Counted from the first letter of the stretch, positions 1 through 9,065 are shown. The stretch is DNA of 64,000 bases from Massilia sp. Root418 (GCF_001425265.1 NZ_LMEC01000001.1:826036-890035); one strand, 5' to 3'. The notes: generated by a model not told the origin, from the letters alone. Numbers and translations are program-made.

Positions 1-1166
1 TCGTTGATGTTCCACTTGGCGTTCCAGGCAATCTCGCGGGTTTGCGAGCGCCGGTCGTTATAGGTCTGGTTGGAGTTGAAACCCAGTCCGCCATCGACGA
101 AATTGTTCGCGCCCCGGCCGCCGATCGGAAAGGTGTACCTGGCCGACTGCAGCACGCCCTTGCTGTTGAACACCGGGTTGGTGAGCGTCACCTTGTAGGG
201 GTCCTCCACACCGGTGAACAGGGCGTTCTCGGTGCCGGTTTCCTTGTAGCCGGAGTGGAAATAGGTGAGCGCGGACGCCAGCCCGCCCTTCTTCCACTGC
301 AGCGCGGCATATGCGCCGACGCGGTCCGTCTCGCTGAGGTTGGTGCGCCACGAGGCCGATTTGGGCACCCACACGGTTTGTCCGGCGACGATATCGGTGC
401 GCGGAAAGTAGGCGTCAACTTGCACCGTATCGTTGTGGGAATTGCTCTGGTTGGCGGACAGGTTGAGCAGCGCACCCCATTGCCCGAAGTCGTTGTCCCA
501 GCGTTTCGAGACCAGGCCGGAGACAGCGGGCGATTTTTGCCGTCCGAGCTGGTTGTAGTTCAGGTAGGTCGAGGCTGCGAATTTGTCGCCCTTGTAATCA
601 AACGGCAGCGCGGTGCGCAAGTCGACCTGGCCGCTGACGCCGCCTTCGATCAACTCGGCCGGCGGATTCTTGTGCACGACCACTGCGGACATCAGTTCCG
701 CCGGAATGTCGCCCCAGCTCAATTCACGCCCCGGCCAGCCGGCCGAGAACGATTCGCGGCCGTTCAGGGTGGACGAACCCCAGGTCAAACCGCGCACCGA
801 AATGCCGGAACCCTCGACCGAGAAGTGTTCCGGGTCGCCGCGCGAGCGGTTGCGGTCCATGGTCACGCCGACGACGCGCTGCAGCACCTCGGTAATCGAC
901 TTGTCGGGCAGCTTGCCGGCCTCTTCGGCGACAACGCCGTCGACCACCTCCTCGGAATTCTGCTTGAGCTTGGCGGCCGACTGCATCGCCGCGCGCTGGC
1001 CCGTCACAACCACACTCACGGACTCCCCGTCCTTGGCGACCGGCGCCGAAGGCGCCGTCTGCGCCTGCACGGCGCCGCTATACAGCGCTGCGAGCTGCGC
1101 CGCCGCGAACGCCATCGCGGTCATCCTCATGGGTTTCCGCTTGCTCATTGCTACGATTGTCCTCAT
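1..1166 (-). CDS. TonB-dependent receptor, N-terminal part (runs off the left edge)
   Basis: Outer-membrane receptor for active uptake of a ligand, probably a glycan fragment. About 388 residues are visible and the barrel continues beyond base 1. A signal peptide with an Ala-rich core ends near AVQAQT. It is followed by a TonB-box-like SVVVTG and the plug domain, with EEAGKLPDKSITEVLQRVVG, VRGL, TLNGR and an EGGVSGQVDLRT stretch. These are typical of the large receptors called TonB-Xanth-Caul in proteobacteria that feed on polysaccharides. The start at 1166 has AAGAGG nine bases upstream; ATG at 1148 is an alternative. It lies 79 bases behind the lipoprotein gene on the same strand, so one operon is likely. 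The ligand cannot be told from this part. Confidence 0.9.
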   Translation of the reverse strand, partial: MRTIVAMSKRKPMRMTAMAFAAAQLAALYSGAVQAQTAPSAPVAKDGESVSVVVTGQRAAMQSAAKLKQNSEEVVDGVVAEEAGKLPDKSITEVLQRVVGVTMDRNRSRGDPEHFSVEGSGISVRGLTWGSSTLNGRESFSAGWPGRELSWGDIPAELMSAVVVHKNPPAELIEGGVSGQVDLRTALPFDYKGDKFAASTYLNYNQLGRQKSPAVSGLVSKRWDNDFGQWGALLNLSANQSNSHNDTVQVDAYFPRTDIVAGQTVWVPKSASWRTNLSETDRVGAYAALQWKKGGLASALTYFHSGYKETGTENALFTGVEDPYKVTLTNPVFNSKGVLQSARYTFPIGGRGANNFVDGGLGFNSNQTYNDRRSQTREIAWNAKWNIN

Positions 1167-1245
1167 TATCTCCATCCTCTTGAAATCATATTTTTCTTTT
1201 CGCTGCCCGCCGCGCCGCGCGGAGGCAGTAAATGGCGGTGCGCCG

Positions 1246-2538
1246 TCACTGGAAAGTGATCGGCCCGGTCAGCGTGATCGTGGTCGGGTAATTCGGCGGC
1301 GGCGCAGTCGGACTCGGCACCTTGAAGTTGCCGACCGGTGAGGCGAACCTGACCGCGACGACCGAATAGTCTTGCAGCTCGAACCAGGGGTTCAGACCGG
1401 TCAGTTCGCACGACTCCCCGACTGTGAAGTCCCTGAGCTTGAGACTGTAGTTCGCTGGCGCCGGCGAGCTTGGCTTGAAGGTCGCCCGCAAGTGCACATT
1501 GCACTCGTCGTTGTTCTTTTTGCGGTTGAAGTGGCCGAGGATCAGGTCGACTTCGACCTGGTTGTCCCCCGTGGCGAACCATTCCTGGTTCTGCGAGAAG
1601 TTGAACTTCAGCGCCGCCTGGGCGTCGATCCGCACGCCTTCCTGGGTATCCTTGCTGTTCGAGATCTGCGTCACGTGGGGCGCGTACACGTCGATTTCCG
1701 ACCACACCCGCCACCAGCGTCCGTCCGTGTAGGGCTGGTTCTTGTAGGTGTAGGTATTGGTGATGCTGCTGCCGTCCGCGGCAACGCTGACATCGCACCA
1801 GCCCTTGCACCACCAGTCGGTCTCGCTGCTGCCGCCGCGCGGGTCCACTTTCCCATCCTCGCTGGTGGTCGTCGTATTCTTGTAGCCGCTCAAGAACTTG
1901 ATCTCGGGCGACAGCGCGTTACCGATCGGCAGGGTCTTGACCACTTTCACCGACTCGTAGATATCGCCGCCGTCCATCGAGGCGGTGACAGTGCATAGCC
2001 CATCGGCGAGTTTTTGCAGCGCGGTTCCGCTCACCGCGCACACTGCGGGCGTGCTGGTGGTAAAGACCGGGGGGGAGCCGGCCACGGAGGACTCCGCCAC
2101 CAGCTGCAAGGGCTGCGCGTCCAATGGCTGCGGCCCCGGGTTGCGGAAGAAGATGGCCGCCGGCCGCTTGGGAATGACAAACAGTTGGCGTTGCGTGGCT
2201 GCCGCGTAGCCATCCCCGCCGGCCTGGTTGGCGTTCACCGAGCACTCGCCCGCTTTCAGCAGCGATAGCGTGGCGCCACTGACGCTGCACGTGGCCGGCG
2301 TGTTCGACACGTAGGTAATCGGCCCACCGGAACTGGCCGTGGCCTTCAGCGTGATGGTCGCGATGGTCGGCGGCACAGCTACCGTCTCGCCGCCCGGGAA
2401 CGGGAAGGATACCGATTGCGCCATCCCGCCTGCGCCGCCGCCGCCACCACCGCCGCCACTGCCTCCGCAGGCAGCCAGCAGCGTGCCGCATGCCAGTGCT
2501 ACAGCCGTCAGCTGGAATCTCATTTCTTGTCCCCTCAT
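1246..2538 (-). CDS. Putative lipoprotein with two Ig-like repeats
   Basis: Not recognised as a named protein. The N-terminus is a signal peptide with a lipobox (LLAAC) followed by a Gly-rich linker, so it should be lipid-anchored. Roughly residues 45-210 hold two similar repeats, each with a TPA-C-VSG motif then AG/DG-C-V-A and a GGD-Y end. Such repeats are seen in bacterial Ig-like surface proteins. The C-terminal 200 residues are unassigned, rich in Trp and with a WWCKGWC cluster. The start at 2538 has AAGGAGG seven bases upstream; ATG at 2523 also has an acceptable site. It sits between a small coupled ORF and a TonB receptor. A surface ligand-binding partner of the receptor is an inference from position only. 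Confidence 0.75.
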   Translation of the reverse strand: MRGQEMRFQLTAVALACGTLLAACGGSGGGGGGGGAGGMAQSVSFPFPGGETVAVPPTIATITLKATASSGGPITYVSNTPATCSVSGATLSLLKAGECSVNANQAGGDGYAAATQRQLFVIPKRPAAIFFRNPGPQPLDAQPLQLVAESSVAGSPPVFTTSTPAVCAVSGTALQKLADGLCTVTASMDGGDIYESVKVVKTLPIGNALSPEIKFLSGYKNTTTTSEDGKVDPRGGSSETDWWCKGWCDVSVAADGSSITNTYTYKNQPYTDGRWWRVWSEIDVYAPHVTQISNSKDTQEGVRIDAQAALKFNFSQNQEWFATGDNQVEVDLILGHFNRKKNNDECNVHLRATFKPSSPAPANYSLKLRDFTVGESCELTGLNPWFELQDYSVVAVRFASPVGNFKVPSPTAPPPNYPTTITLTGPITFQ

Positions 2539-2540
2539 GT

Positions 2541-2720
2541 TTATGCCTCCTTCACGTTGCTTGCGCCACGGACGAGGCCGGAAACCTGATGCCTGCACTG
2601 AGACGTTCTTGCTGGTGACGGGTCCAGCCTGGCTGGATCGATGTTGATGGCCGTGGCTGCGAATGCCGGCGCGGTTGCCGGCATCGCAGGCGCCAGGACG
2701 CTGTTCTGCACTTCACTCAT
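2541..2720 (-). CDS. Small ORF (59 aa) coupled to the lipoprotein gene
   Basis: Short reading frame starting MSEVQNSVLAPAMPATAP and ending GASNVKEA. It has a strong ribosome site (GGAG five bases before ATG). Its TAA stop lies inside the spacing between the lipoprotein gene's AAGGAGG and its ATG, so translation of the two is probably coupled. The product is rich in Ala and Pro, has one Cys, and has no signal peptide or membrane segment. No family was recognised. It could be a real small protein or a leader peptide that tunes expression of the lipoprotein-receptor operon. Confidence 0.45.
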   Translation of the reverse strand: MSEVQNSVLAPAMPATAPAFAATAINIDPARLDPSPARTSQCRHQVSGLVRGASNVKEA

Positions 2721-2880
2721 GTCTTCTCCATTTTATTTTTGGGCGCGCTGTTCATTGACAGTTTGGCTTGTGCTTGCAGGACGGCGAGCAGACCGCAACC
2801 CGGCAAACGGGCCGAGTCTATCCCAAATAAATCGGCAAAAATACGTGCCAAAATGCCCCGCCGCAGGCCTTGGCGGCCGA

Positions 2881-2897
2881 GTGCAAAAATTCTGCAC
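2881..2897. promoter_or_regulatory. Palindrome 1 upstream of the receptor operon
   Basis: Inverted repeat GTGCA-N7-TGCAC with an A/T-rich centre, about 160 bases upstream of the small ORF. A related palindrome lies 15 bases further on. The pair looks like a repressor or activator site; the regulator is unknown. Confidence 0.4.
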
Positions 2898-2912
2898 AAC
2901 CGGCATGGGCGC

Positions 2913-2929
2913 TAGTGCAAATTTTGCTA
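2913..2929. promoter_or_regulatory. Palindrome 2 upstream of the receptor operon
   Basis: TAG-T-GCAAA-T-TTTGC-TA, an inverted repeat close in sequence to the site at 2881-2897 (both contain TGCAAA...T-TGC). The pairing of two similar sites in an intergenic region supports a regulatory role. Confidence 0.4.
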
Positions 2930-3310
2930 ATTGCCCGGAGTAGACGCCCGCAGCGTGCGCTGGCCGCCATTGGAGGCCCGTGGCTGCGGCGCCGTCGCCG
3001 CAAATCGGGGGCAAGGAAGTGAAAGGAAGTGCACTATCAATGCGATTATCTGCACGCTTCAATATCTTCACCATTCGCGCTACGCCTGCGCCCACCATCA
3101 GGCGCGGCCTGCAGCGTGAGCGCCGGCGAGGCATCAGGTTCAAAGGGGGGAATGGAGTTTCAGGCCTACGGTGCGGACTGCGCGTGGCCTGGCAGGGGCA
3201 GGCAGATGCGGACGCTTGCTGAACCCGGCGCGCGTCGCGGCGCCGGCAGGTACATCGATGAACATGGCAGCGCGCAGCGCCGCCAGCGAGCTACCGGCGA
3301 GCTATCGGCT

Positions 3311-4471
3311 TTATGCCGCCGGCTTCCGCGGCTCCTTTTTGCATATCTCGCGGAATGCCTTGGGGGTGCATTCGTATTCTTCCTTGAACAGCTTATTGAA
3401 ATACGAGGAATTCTTATACCCGACTGAATAAGCGATTTCCGCGATACTGGCGCTGGTCTTCTCCGCCAGCAGGCGCGATGCTTCGGTCAATCTGAGCTTG
3501 TTCAGGTAACCGATAAAGGTATACCCCATTTCCGCCTTCAATATGTCGTTGACCTTGTTGCGGTTAACGCCGGTTTCCGACACCACGGTTTCCAGGTCCA
3601 GTTCCGAATCCGCATAGCGTGTCGCCAGCAATTTCAAAATGGCGGATTTTTCCCTTTCGCGGTGGGGTTCCAGCGTCAGCTGCTGGTATGCCACCAGCGG
3701 CAGGTCTTTCTGCATCCGCGCTTGCAGGTCCTTGGCCAGGGCCAGCGCGTACTGCTTGACGAACCAGAACCCGAAACCAGCCCAGGCCAGTAACAGGAAC
3801 GCGGCGAGAAAATACAGGTAGCCGTATTTCCGCTCGTGCATTTCGATTCGCGCGATTTCAATACGCGACGGGGTGCTGACGCGGCTGGCATTGCTGGTGC
3901 CCACTTCGAACTGCGCAACCTTGGCAAGCGAGTAGCCCAGATCGGCTGGATTGAGTTTGTTCATGCCGACCCACCACTCCGGAATGGCCAAATGCGCCAG
4001 ATCGAGTTCGGCCCGGGTCCCATCCGGATTGCAGTTGATGTATGCCGATGGCGCGCGGTAGGTCATCAGGTCGTTCGGTTTGGACAGCTTGTCATCGAAG
4101 GTGTTCAGGCCGATCCGGATGGTACCGGCGGGGAAGCAGCGCGCTTCGAAACTGATCTTGTCGAACCCGGACCAGTCGAACAATGCCGGTTTGCCTTTGC
4201 TGTCTCTGAAGAACAAGGCGCTGGATACATAGGAATGCGGATTGCTGCCCGACAGGACGAATTCCATGATCAGGCGCGCGGCATCGACTTTCGCGCTCAG
4301 GTTGGTCGCTCCGTCGTTGGTGCTGTGCGTGCGCAACTCCCAGGAAAAATTCTCTTGCTCAAACAAGGGGGCGCGGTGATAGCTGCGGCTGACGCACAGA
4401 TACCCGATCAGAATACTGATCCCGAGAAGCAGGACCAGCCGAAGCAGTGCCTTTGAATATAACGCGTGCAT
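3311..4471 (-). CDS. Membrane-anchored AraC-family transcriptional regulator
   Basis: About 386 residues. Membrane segment near residues 8-28 (RLVLLLGISILIGYL), then a periplasmic domain of about 200 residues, a second membrane segment (YFLAAFLLLAWAGFGFWF) and a cytoplasmic C-terminal AraC DNA-binding domain. The last contains two helix-turn-helix units, including IAEIAYSVGYKNSSYFNKLF. The layout suggests a one-component sensor that binds a ligand, perhaps a sugar, outside the inner membrane. The periplasmic part resembles carbohydrate-binding beta-sandwich folds only in general character. The start at 4471 has no clear ribosome site, but longer starts would put a non-membrane stretch ahead of the first membrane segment. 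It likely controls the neighbouring receptor and Sde182-like genes (inference). Confidence 0.82.
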   Translation of the reverse strand: MHALYSKALLRLVLLLGISILIGYLCVSRSYHRAPLFEQENFSWELRTHSTNDGATNLSAKVDAARLIMEFVLSGSNPHSYVSSALFFRDSKGKPALFDWSGFDKISFEARCFPAGTIRIGLNTFDDKLSKPNDLMTYRAPSAYINCNPDGTRAELDLAHLAIPEWWVGMNKLNPADLGYSLAKVAQFEVGTSNASRVSTPSRIEIARIEMHERKYGYLYFLAAFLLLAWAGFGFWFVKQYALALAKDLQARMQKDLPLVAYQQLTLEPHREREKSAILKLLATRYADSELDLETVVSETGVNRNKVNDILKAEMGYTFIGYLNKLRLTEASRLLAEKTSASIAEIAYSVGYKNSSYFNKLFKEEYECTPKAFREICKKEPRKPAA

Positions 4472-4678
4472 ATAAATAAAAGTTGATGGTCGGACAACGG
4501 CAAGCCCGCACGCCGGTGCGGAGGCAGTCGTCAGGTCTGGCAATGTACAGCATGTCATGCCGCCTGTCACTGCGGGACTCCCGCATACCACAGGGCATGC
4601 AAGCATTGACTTCCGCCAGCCCTCGCAGCGGCACCATCATGTACTTCTGGACGCCGGGCACGCGGCGTTCCTGGCGGT

Positions 4679-6124
4679 TCAGGGAGTAGACGGCACGAAA
4701 GTGACGACAACGCGCCGGTAACGCGTCAGCGCCGGGCTGCCTTTATCGATAACCTTGACGATGAAGTGGGCGGTCTGCGGCTTGCTGACCACGGGCGCCT
4801 GCCCCCAGACGGTATGGTGATTGTCCGCGTACCCCAGCTTGATCAGCTCCTTGCAGCTGCCGGCTTCGGGATACTGGAACCACAGGTAGCTCAAGCTGTC
4901 TCCATCGGGGTCGGAGCTGCCGGCGGCGGTCATCATGAAATTCTCGCCGGATTTGACGGTCAGCCGGTCGCCGTGGCCGAGCTTGACCACTGGCGGATGA
5001 TTCGCCTCCTTGTACGGCTTGGTGCTCCAGTCCATGCGCGCAGCGAAATCGTTCTGGAAGTCCTTGCGCCAGCGCCAGATGGTGGTCCTGTACCCGGTGG
5101 AGACCTTGTCGTGGGCTTGCACGTTGCGGCCATACTCGTTGTAGACCACGGGCCGGTAACTGTCCACGGCGTTGGTCCAGATGGGGCGCGGCTCTTGCAA
5201 TACCGGGACGTTGCCGGTGAAGCCCTCCGGATTGGTGGCCGCCAGCGCTGGCGTGTACAACGCGTAGCGCCCTCCCCAGCCGCCCCAGTCCGGGTGCTCG
5301 GGCGCGTTCAGGCCGTTCGGTATCAGGGACAGGAAGGATGGCGTATCGCCCTCCACGCCAAACGAGACATCCGGATACACCGCGCCCAGCGGGCCATGCC
5401 CCTGCTGGATATGGGCCGCGAGCCAGTTGTTGCTCACCTCCGTGCTGTCGAAGCCCGGCTCGGTCGAGTGCATGCCGGTCCAGGTGCCATTGCCGTACCC
5501 GCCGGGGCTGACGATGTAGAACAGATCGGGGAACCTGGTGCGCATCCAGATACCGGTGTCGTCCTGATCGGAGATCGTGTAGACGCGCAGCTTGTTCCTC
5601 AGGCGCGCGGCCTGCTCCGGCGTCCTGTCGCGGTCGATGCGGTACAACGCCTGGGCAAGCGTATTGGCACCACCCCACACGGCAACCCACAGGGGACGCG
5701 TGTCATTTTTTTCCAGGGCCCGGATGATGGCGTCCGATCCCGGCGAGTCCTTGCCGTCGCCGACACCTTGCATGCCGTAGCGTTGGGAGCCAGAACGCAC
5801 CAGCGCTTTGAGCGCCGCCGCCTTCGGAAAACCCGGTTCGTGCTTCAGCAGGTTGGGTTGCACGCGGCCGTAGGCGTCGATGATCGCATGCATGGATGCC
5901 GGTGCGATGCGCGACTTCTGATGCGTGGAGGTGGTGGCGACAATGCCTTCGATATCGATCTGGTTCGCGTACAGCAGCAAGCGCACCAGCGACTGGCTGT
6001 CATCGGGATCGGCCTCGATATCGCTAAGGACAATCAGGCGCTGTTTCGGCTCGGCGAGGCTAACGGCAGGCGCGAAGATCAGAAACGCCGTCAACATGGC
6101 AGTGATTGGGAATAGTCGCATCAT
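4679..6124 (-). CDS. Sde182-like secreted protein (DUF1593, nucleoside-hydrolase-like fold)
   Basis: 481 residues with a signal peptide cut near VSLAEP. The mature N-terminus has RLIVLSDIEADPDDSQSLVR, the Asp-rich nucleoside-hydrolase-type motif of DUF1593. It continues with WVAVWGGANTLAQAL and SDQDDTGIWMR. The last 90 residues form an Ig-like C-terminal domain (GSSDPDGDSLSYLW). This two-domain layout matches the family named after the Saccharophagus cellulose-binding protein Sde182. Members are found in polysaccharide-degrading loci; the true substrate is not established. It follows the AraC sensor gene on the same strand with a gap of about 200 bases. Two adjacent ATG codons (6124 and 6121) are possible starts. 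Confidence 0.88.
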   Translation of the reverse strand: MMRLFPITAMLTAFLIFAPAVSLAEPKQRLIVLSDIEADPDDSQSLVRLLLYANQIDIEGIVATTSTHQKSRIAPASMHAIIDAYGRVQPNLLKHEPGFPKAAALKALVRSGSQRYGMQGVGDGKDSPGSDAIIRALEKNDTRPLWVAVWGGANTLAQALYRIDRDRTPEQAARLRNKLRVYTISDQDDTGIWMRTRFPDLFYIVSPGGYGNGTWTGMHSTEPGFDSTEVSNNWLAAHIQQGHGPLGAVYPDVSFGVEGDTPSFLSLIPNGLNAPEHPDWGGWGGRYALYTPALAATNPEGFTGNVPVLQEPRPIWTNAVDSYRPVVYNEYGRNVQAHDKVSTGYRTTIWRWRKDFQNDFAARMDWSTKPYKEANHPPVVKLGHGDRLTVKSGENFMMTAAGSSDPDGDSLSYLWFQYPEAGSCKELIKLGYADNHHTVWGQAPVVSKPQTAHFIVKVIDKGSPALTRYRRVVVTFVPSTP

Positions 6125-6243
6125 GTCTCTGGTGAATTAATCGGTAGCTCGCAAGCAGGGATTGTGATTCACAAGAAGCGGGAAGACAATTATGAAATCC
6201 GCCAACGGCTGCAACGATTTGCTCTCGGGGCAGGCGCCGCCGG

Positions 6244-6444
6244 TCAGCGCCGGCCGTAGCGCCCGCACTGACCCGACAGTGCTTCGGCAAGCCAGTCCGG
6301 CTTCATGGCTTTGCTGGCCGGCACAGCGGCAGGCGCGGCCGCATGTTCCGCCGGCGTGCCGGATGCCGCAACAGCGGGCCGATACAACACGTCCCGCTGC
6401 CGGCTACATAGCCCTGCGGGTGCCTCGCAAATTCGATTGCGCAT
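6244..6444 (-). CDS. Small hypothetical protein downstream of the ABC importer
   Basis: 66 residues starting MRNRICEAPAGLCSRQRDV. AGGAG lies seven bases ahead of the ATG, and the gene begins 54 bases after the LivF stop on the same strand. There is no signal peptide or membrane helix. The middle is Ala/Pro rich and the end is basic (CGRYGRR), with three Cys overall. No family recognised. The good ribosome site supports expression, but no comparison was possible. Confidence 0.4.
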   Translation of the reverse strand: MRNRICEAPAGLCSRQRDVLYRPAVAASGTPAEHAAAPAAVPASKAMKPDWLAEALSGQCGRYGRR

Positions 6445-6498
6445 GAGGTTCTCCTGAGCTGGTCGTGGCGGGTGGGCCAACGCCGCTGGCCCACTGCT

Positions 6499-7224
6499 TC
6501 AGTCGTCCGTGCCGCCGCCAAGGTAAGTGGCATGCACCCGCGCGTCCCGGGCCAGCTCGGGGGACGCGCCGGCCAGCGACACCTGCCCCAGCTCCAGCAC
6601 CACGCCCCGGTCGGAGCTGCGCAGCGCTGCCAGCGCATTCTGCTCGACCAGGATGATAGAGATGCCGTCGTCCCGCAGCGCGCGCACGATGGCCAGGATT
6701 TCCGTGACGATCTTCGGCGCCAGGCCGAGGCTCGGTTCATCGAGCATCAGCACGCGCGGCTCCGCCATCAGCGCGCGGCCCAGCGCCAGCATCTGGCGTT
6801 CGCCGCCGGACAGCGTGTTGGAGCGCTGGGTGCGCCGCTCGGCCAGGCGCGGGAAGCGGTGGTAGACGCCGTCGAGCTTGCGCCGGCGTGCCGCCGAGGA
6901 ATCCCGTTTGCTGTAGCTGCCCAGCAGCAGGTTGTCCAGCACCGACATGTCGCCGAACAGTTCGCGCTGTTCCGGCACCAGGCACAGGCCGCGGCGGACG
7001 CGCTCTTCGACGTCAACGCCGTCCAGCGACTCGCCGTCCATCCGCACGGCGCCGCGCGCGGGCAGCAGGCCGATGGCGGCCGCCAGCAGCGATGTCTTGC
7101 CGGCGCCGTTCGGTCCGATGACGGACACGATTTCCCTGGGCATCAGCTTCAGCGAGATGCCGCGCACCGCCTCGACCTGCCCATAGTTCACCTGCAAGTT
7201 CTCTATTTCCAGAATCGGGTTCAC
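6499..7224 (-). CDS. ABC transporter ATP-binding protein, LivF type
   Basis: One of two ATPases of a branched-chain-amino-acid-type (HAAT) importer; it binds ATP on the cytoplasmic face. Walker A is GPNGAGKTS, the signature is LSGGERQML and Walker B is VLMLDEPSLGLA. The GTG start at 7224 overlaps the stop of the LivM-LivG gene by four bases (GTGA) and has GGGAG upstream; a longer ATG-initiated form would lack that coupling. About 241 residues, normal for LivF. Because it is next to an aromatic catabolic island, the cargo may be an aromatic acid rather than an amino acid (inference). Confidence 0.93.
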   Translation of the reverse strand: MNPILEIENLQVNYGQVEAVRGISLKLMPREIVSVIGPNGAGKTSLLAAAIGLLPARGAVRMDGESLDGVDVEERVRRGLCLVPEQRELFGDMSVLDNLLLGSYSKRDSSAARRRKLDGVYHRFPRLAERRTQRSNTLSGGERQMLALGRALMAEPRVLMLDEPSLGLAPKIVTEILAIVRALRDDGISIILVEQNALAALRSSDRGVVLELGQVSLAGASPELARDARVHATYLGGGTDD

Positions 7225-9065
7225 GCTGCATCTCCCATGTACGCTGCCTGCTTCTTGTCGTCGCATTGTTCGTCGGCCAGGTCGCCGCCCAGGTAGGCCG
7301 CCTGCACGCTGGCGTCGCGCCGCACCGCGGCGGGAGCGCCCTCCATCAGTTTGCTGCCGAAGTTCATCACGACCAGGCGATCAACCAGCTTCATCACAAA
7401 GTCCATGTCGTGTTCGACGATCATGATCGTCACGCCCTGGCGGCGCAGTTGCTTCAGCAGTTCGGCCAGTTCCTGCTTTTCGCCATGGCGCAGGCCAGCG
7501 GCCGGCTCGTCCAGCACCAGCATCACCGGGTCGGCCATCAGCGCGCGGGCGATTTCTAGCAGGCGCTGCGTGCCGAGCGGCAGCGCGCCCGCCAGTTCAT
7601 GCTCGCGACCGGCCAAGCCGATGCGCGCCAGCTGCGTGCGCGCCTCGACGAAGATCTGCGCTTCCTCGCGCTGGTCCAGGCCCAGGCCCGCAGCGAGCAC
7701 GCCGCTGCGGGTACGCCCATGGGCGCCCAGCGCGACGTTGTCGAGCAGACTCATCTGGGGGCGCAGCTTGACGTGCTGGAAGGTGCGTCCCATGCCGAGC
7801 TGGGCGATGTCGCGCTGGGACAGTTTAGTCACGTCGCGGCCCATGAAGGACACCGCGCCGGAGCTGAGCCCGATGGCGCCGGTCAGCAGGTTGAACATGG
7901 TCGACTTGCCCGCGCCGTTCGGCCCGATCAGGCCCACGATCTCGCCGGCAGCGATGTCGAAGCTGACGTCGTTGACGGCCACCAGGCCGCCGAAGCGCCT
8001 GGTCACCTTGCGGGCACTGAGGATGGTCTTGCCGGCGGCCGGCTGGCTGCGCCGGGGCAGCGGCGGCAGATCGGCGCCCCCAGCCGCGCTCGCGGCAAGC
8101 GGCGCCCGGCGGTACCTGGCGGCCAGTTTCACCGCATAGCCGCACACGCCGGCCCGGGCATGGTGCAGCAGCAACAGGAAAAGCAGGCTGAAGGCGATGA
8201 CTTCCAGCTGGGTGCCGCGGCTTGACAGCAGCGGCAGCACATCCTGCAGGGTATTGCGCAGCAGGATGACGATGGCCGAGCCGACAATCGCTCCCGGCAG
8301 TTGCAGCAGACCGCCGACCACCGCCATCAGCAGGTAATTGATGCTGCCGTGGACATCGAACGTCGACGGGCTGATGTAGCGGCTGTTGTGCGCATAGAGC
8401 CAGCCTGCCAGGCCAGCCACCAGCGCCGAATAGACGAACAGGGTCAGGCGCAGGCGGTAGCCGTCCGCCCCCACGCTTGCCAACAGGCTGTTGCCTCCCC
8501 GCAGGCTGCGCATGGCGCGGCCCTGGCGCGAGCGCAGCAGATTGCTGCTGAACAGGTACACCAGGCCCAGCATGCCCCAGATCAGGTAGTACATGGCACC
8601 CGACGACGCGAGCGAAAAGCCGGCGACCTGGATCGGGGCGATGTCGCTCATGCCGGTATGGCTGCCCAGCGCCTCGATATTGCTCAGGACGAGCGGAACC
8701 GACAGGCCCCAGGCAATCGTGCTGATCGGCAGGTAGTGGCTGCCGAGCCGCAAGGTCAGCATGCCGATGACCAATGCCGCGCCGCCCGTCATGAGCAACG
8801 CGAACAACAGGCCCAGCCAGGGCGACAGGGCGTGCGCCGAGGTCAGCCACGCGGTCGAATAGGCGGCGATGCCGACAAAGGCTGCCTGGCCGAACGAGGT
8901 CACGCCGCCGACGCCGGTCAGCATCACCAGGCCCAGGGCGACCATGGCGCCGATGCCGATATCGTTCATCAGGCCGATGCCGAAATTGCCAAGTGCCAGC
9001 GGCAGCAGCAACAGCGCGGCGACGACCGCCAGCGGCGCGTGGCGGTGAAGGAAAATGCTGCTCAT
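7221..9065 (-). CDS. Fused ABC permease/ATPase, LivM-LivG type
   Basis: 614 residues joining two usually separate subunits. Residues 1 to about 315 are the hydrophobic LivM permease, with many membrane helices and the VMLTGVGGVTSFGQAAFVG region typical of LivM. Residues from about 345 to the end are a LivG ATPase with Walker A GPNGAGKSTMFN and Walker B VLDEPAAGL. The signature region reads LPLGTQRLLEIARAL. The linker is Ala/Pro/Arg rich. It overlaps livH by four bases (ATGA) and livF by four, so the three are one translation-coupled unit. Fusions of this kind are known in HAAT importers of proteobacteria. Confidence 0.93.
   Translation of the reverse strand: MSSIFLHRHAPLAVVAALLLLPLALGNFGIGLMNDIGIGAMVALGLVMLTGVGGVTSFGQAAFVGIAAYSTAWLTSAHALSPWLGLLFALLMTGGAALVIGMLTLRLGSHYLPISTIAWGLSVPLVLSNIEALGSHTGMSDIAPIQVAGFSLASSGAMYYLIWGMLGLVYLFSSNLLRSRQGRAMRSLRGGNSLLASVGADGYRLRLTLFVYSALVAGLAGWLYAHNSRYISPSTFDVHGSINYLLMAVVGGLLQLPGAIVGSAIVILLRNTLQDVLPLLSSRGTQLEVIAFSLLFLLLLHHARAGVCGYAVKLAARYRRAPLAASAAGGADLPPLPRRSQPAAGKTILSARKVTRRFGGLVAVNDVSFDIAAGEIVGLIGPNGAGKSTMFNLLTGAIGLSSGAVSFMGRDVTKLSQRDIAQLGMGRTFQHVKLRPQMSLLDNVALGAHGRTRSGVLAAGLGLDQREEAQIFVEARTQLARIGLAGREHELAGALPLGTQRLLEIARALMADPVMLVLDEPAAGLRHGEKQELAELLKQLRRQGVTIMIVEHDMDFVMKLVDRLVVMNFGSKLMEGAPAAVRRDASVQAAYLGGDLADEQCDDKKQAAYMGDAA

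Larger units (their letters stand above)
2721..3310. other. Intergenic region without a supported gene
   Basis: Nearly 600 bases between the small ORF and the end of the AraC-type gene. No reading frame here has a convincing start site or protein-like composition. The AT-richer stretch at 2820-2930 holds palindromes that are listed separately and probably forms the promoter of the minus-strand operon. Confidence 0.6.

Noticed and set aside
42..1259. Long open frame on the plus strand opposite the TonB receptor
   Set aside because: It is the antisense shadow of the receptor gene; the minus-strand product has clear signal peptide, plug and barrel features.
2733..3143. Open frame of 136 codons on the minus strand in the long intergenic region
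   Set aside because: No ribosome site, Arg/Pro-rich composition without domain character, and it runs across the palindromes that look regulatory.
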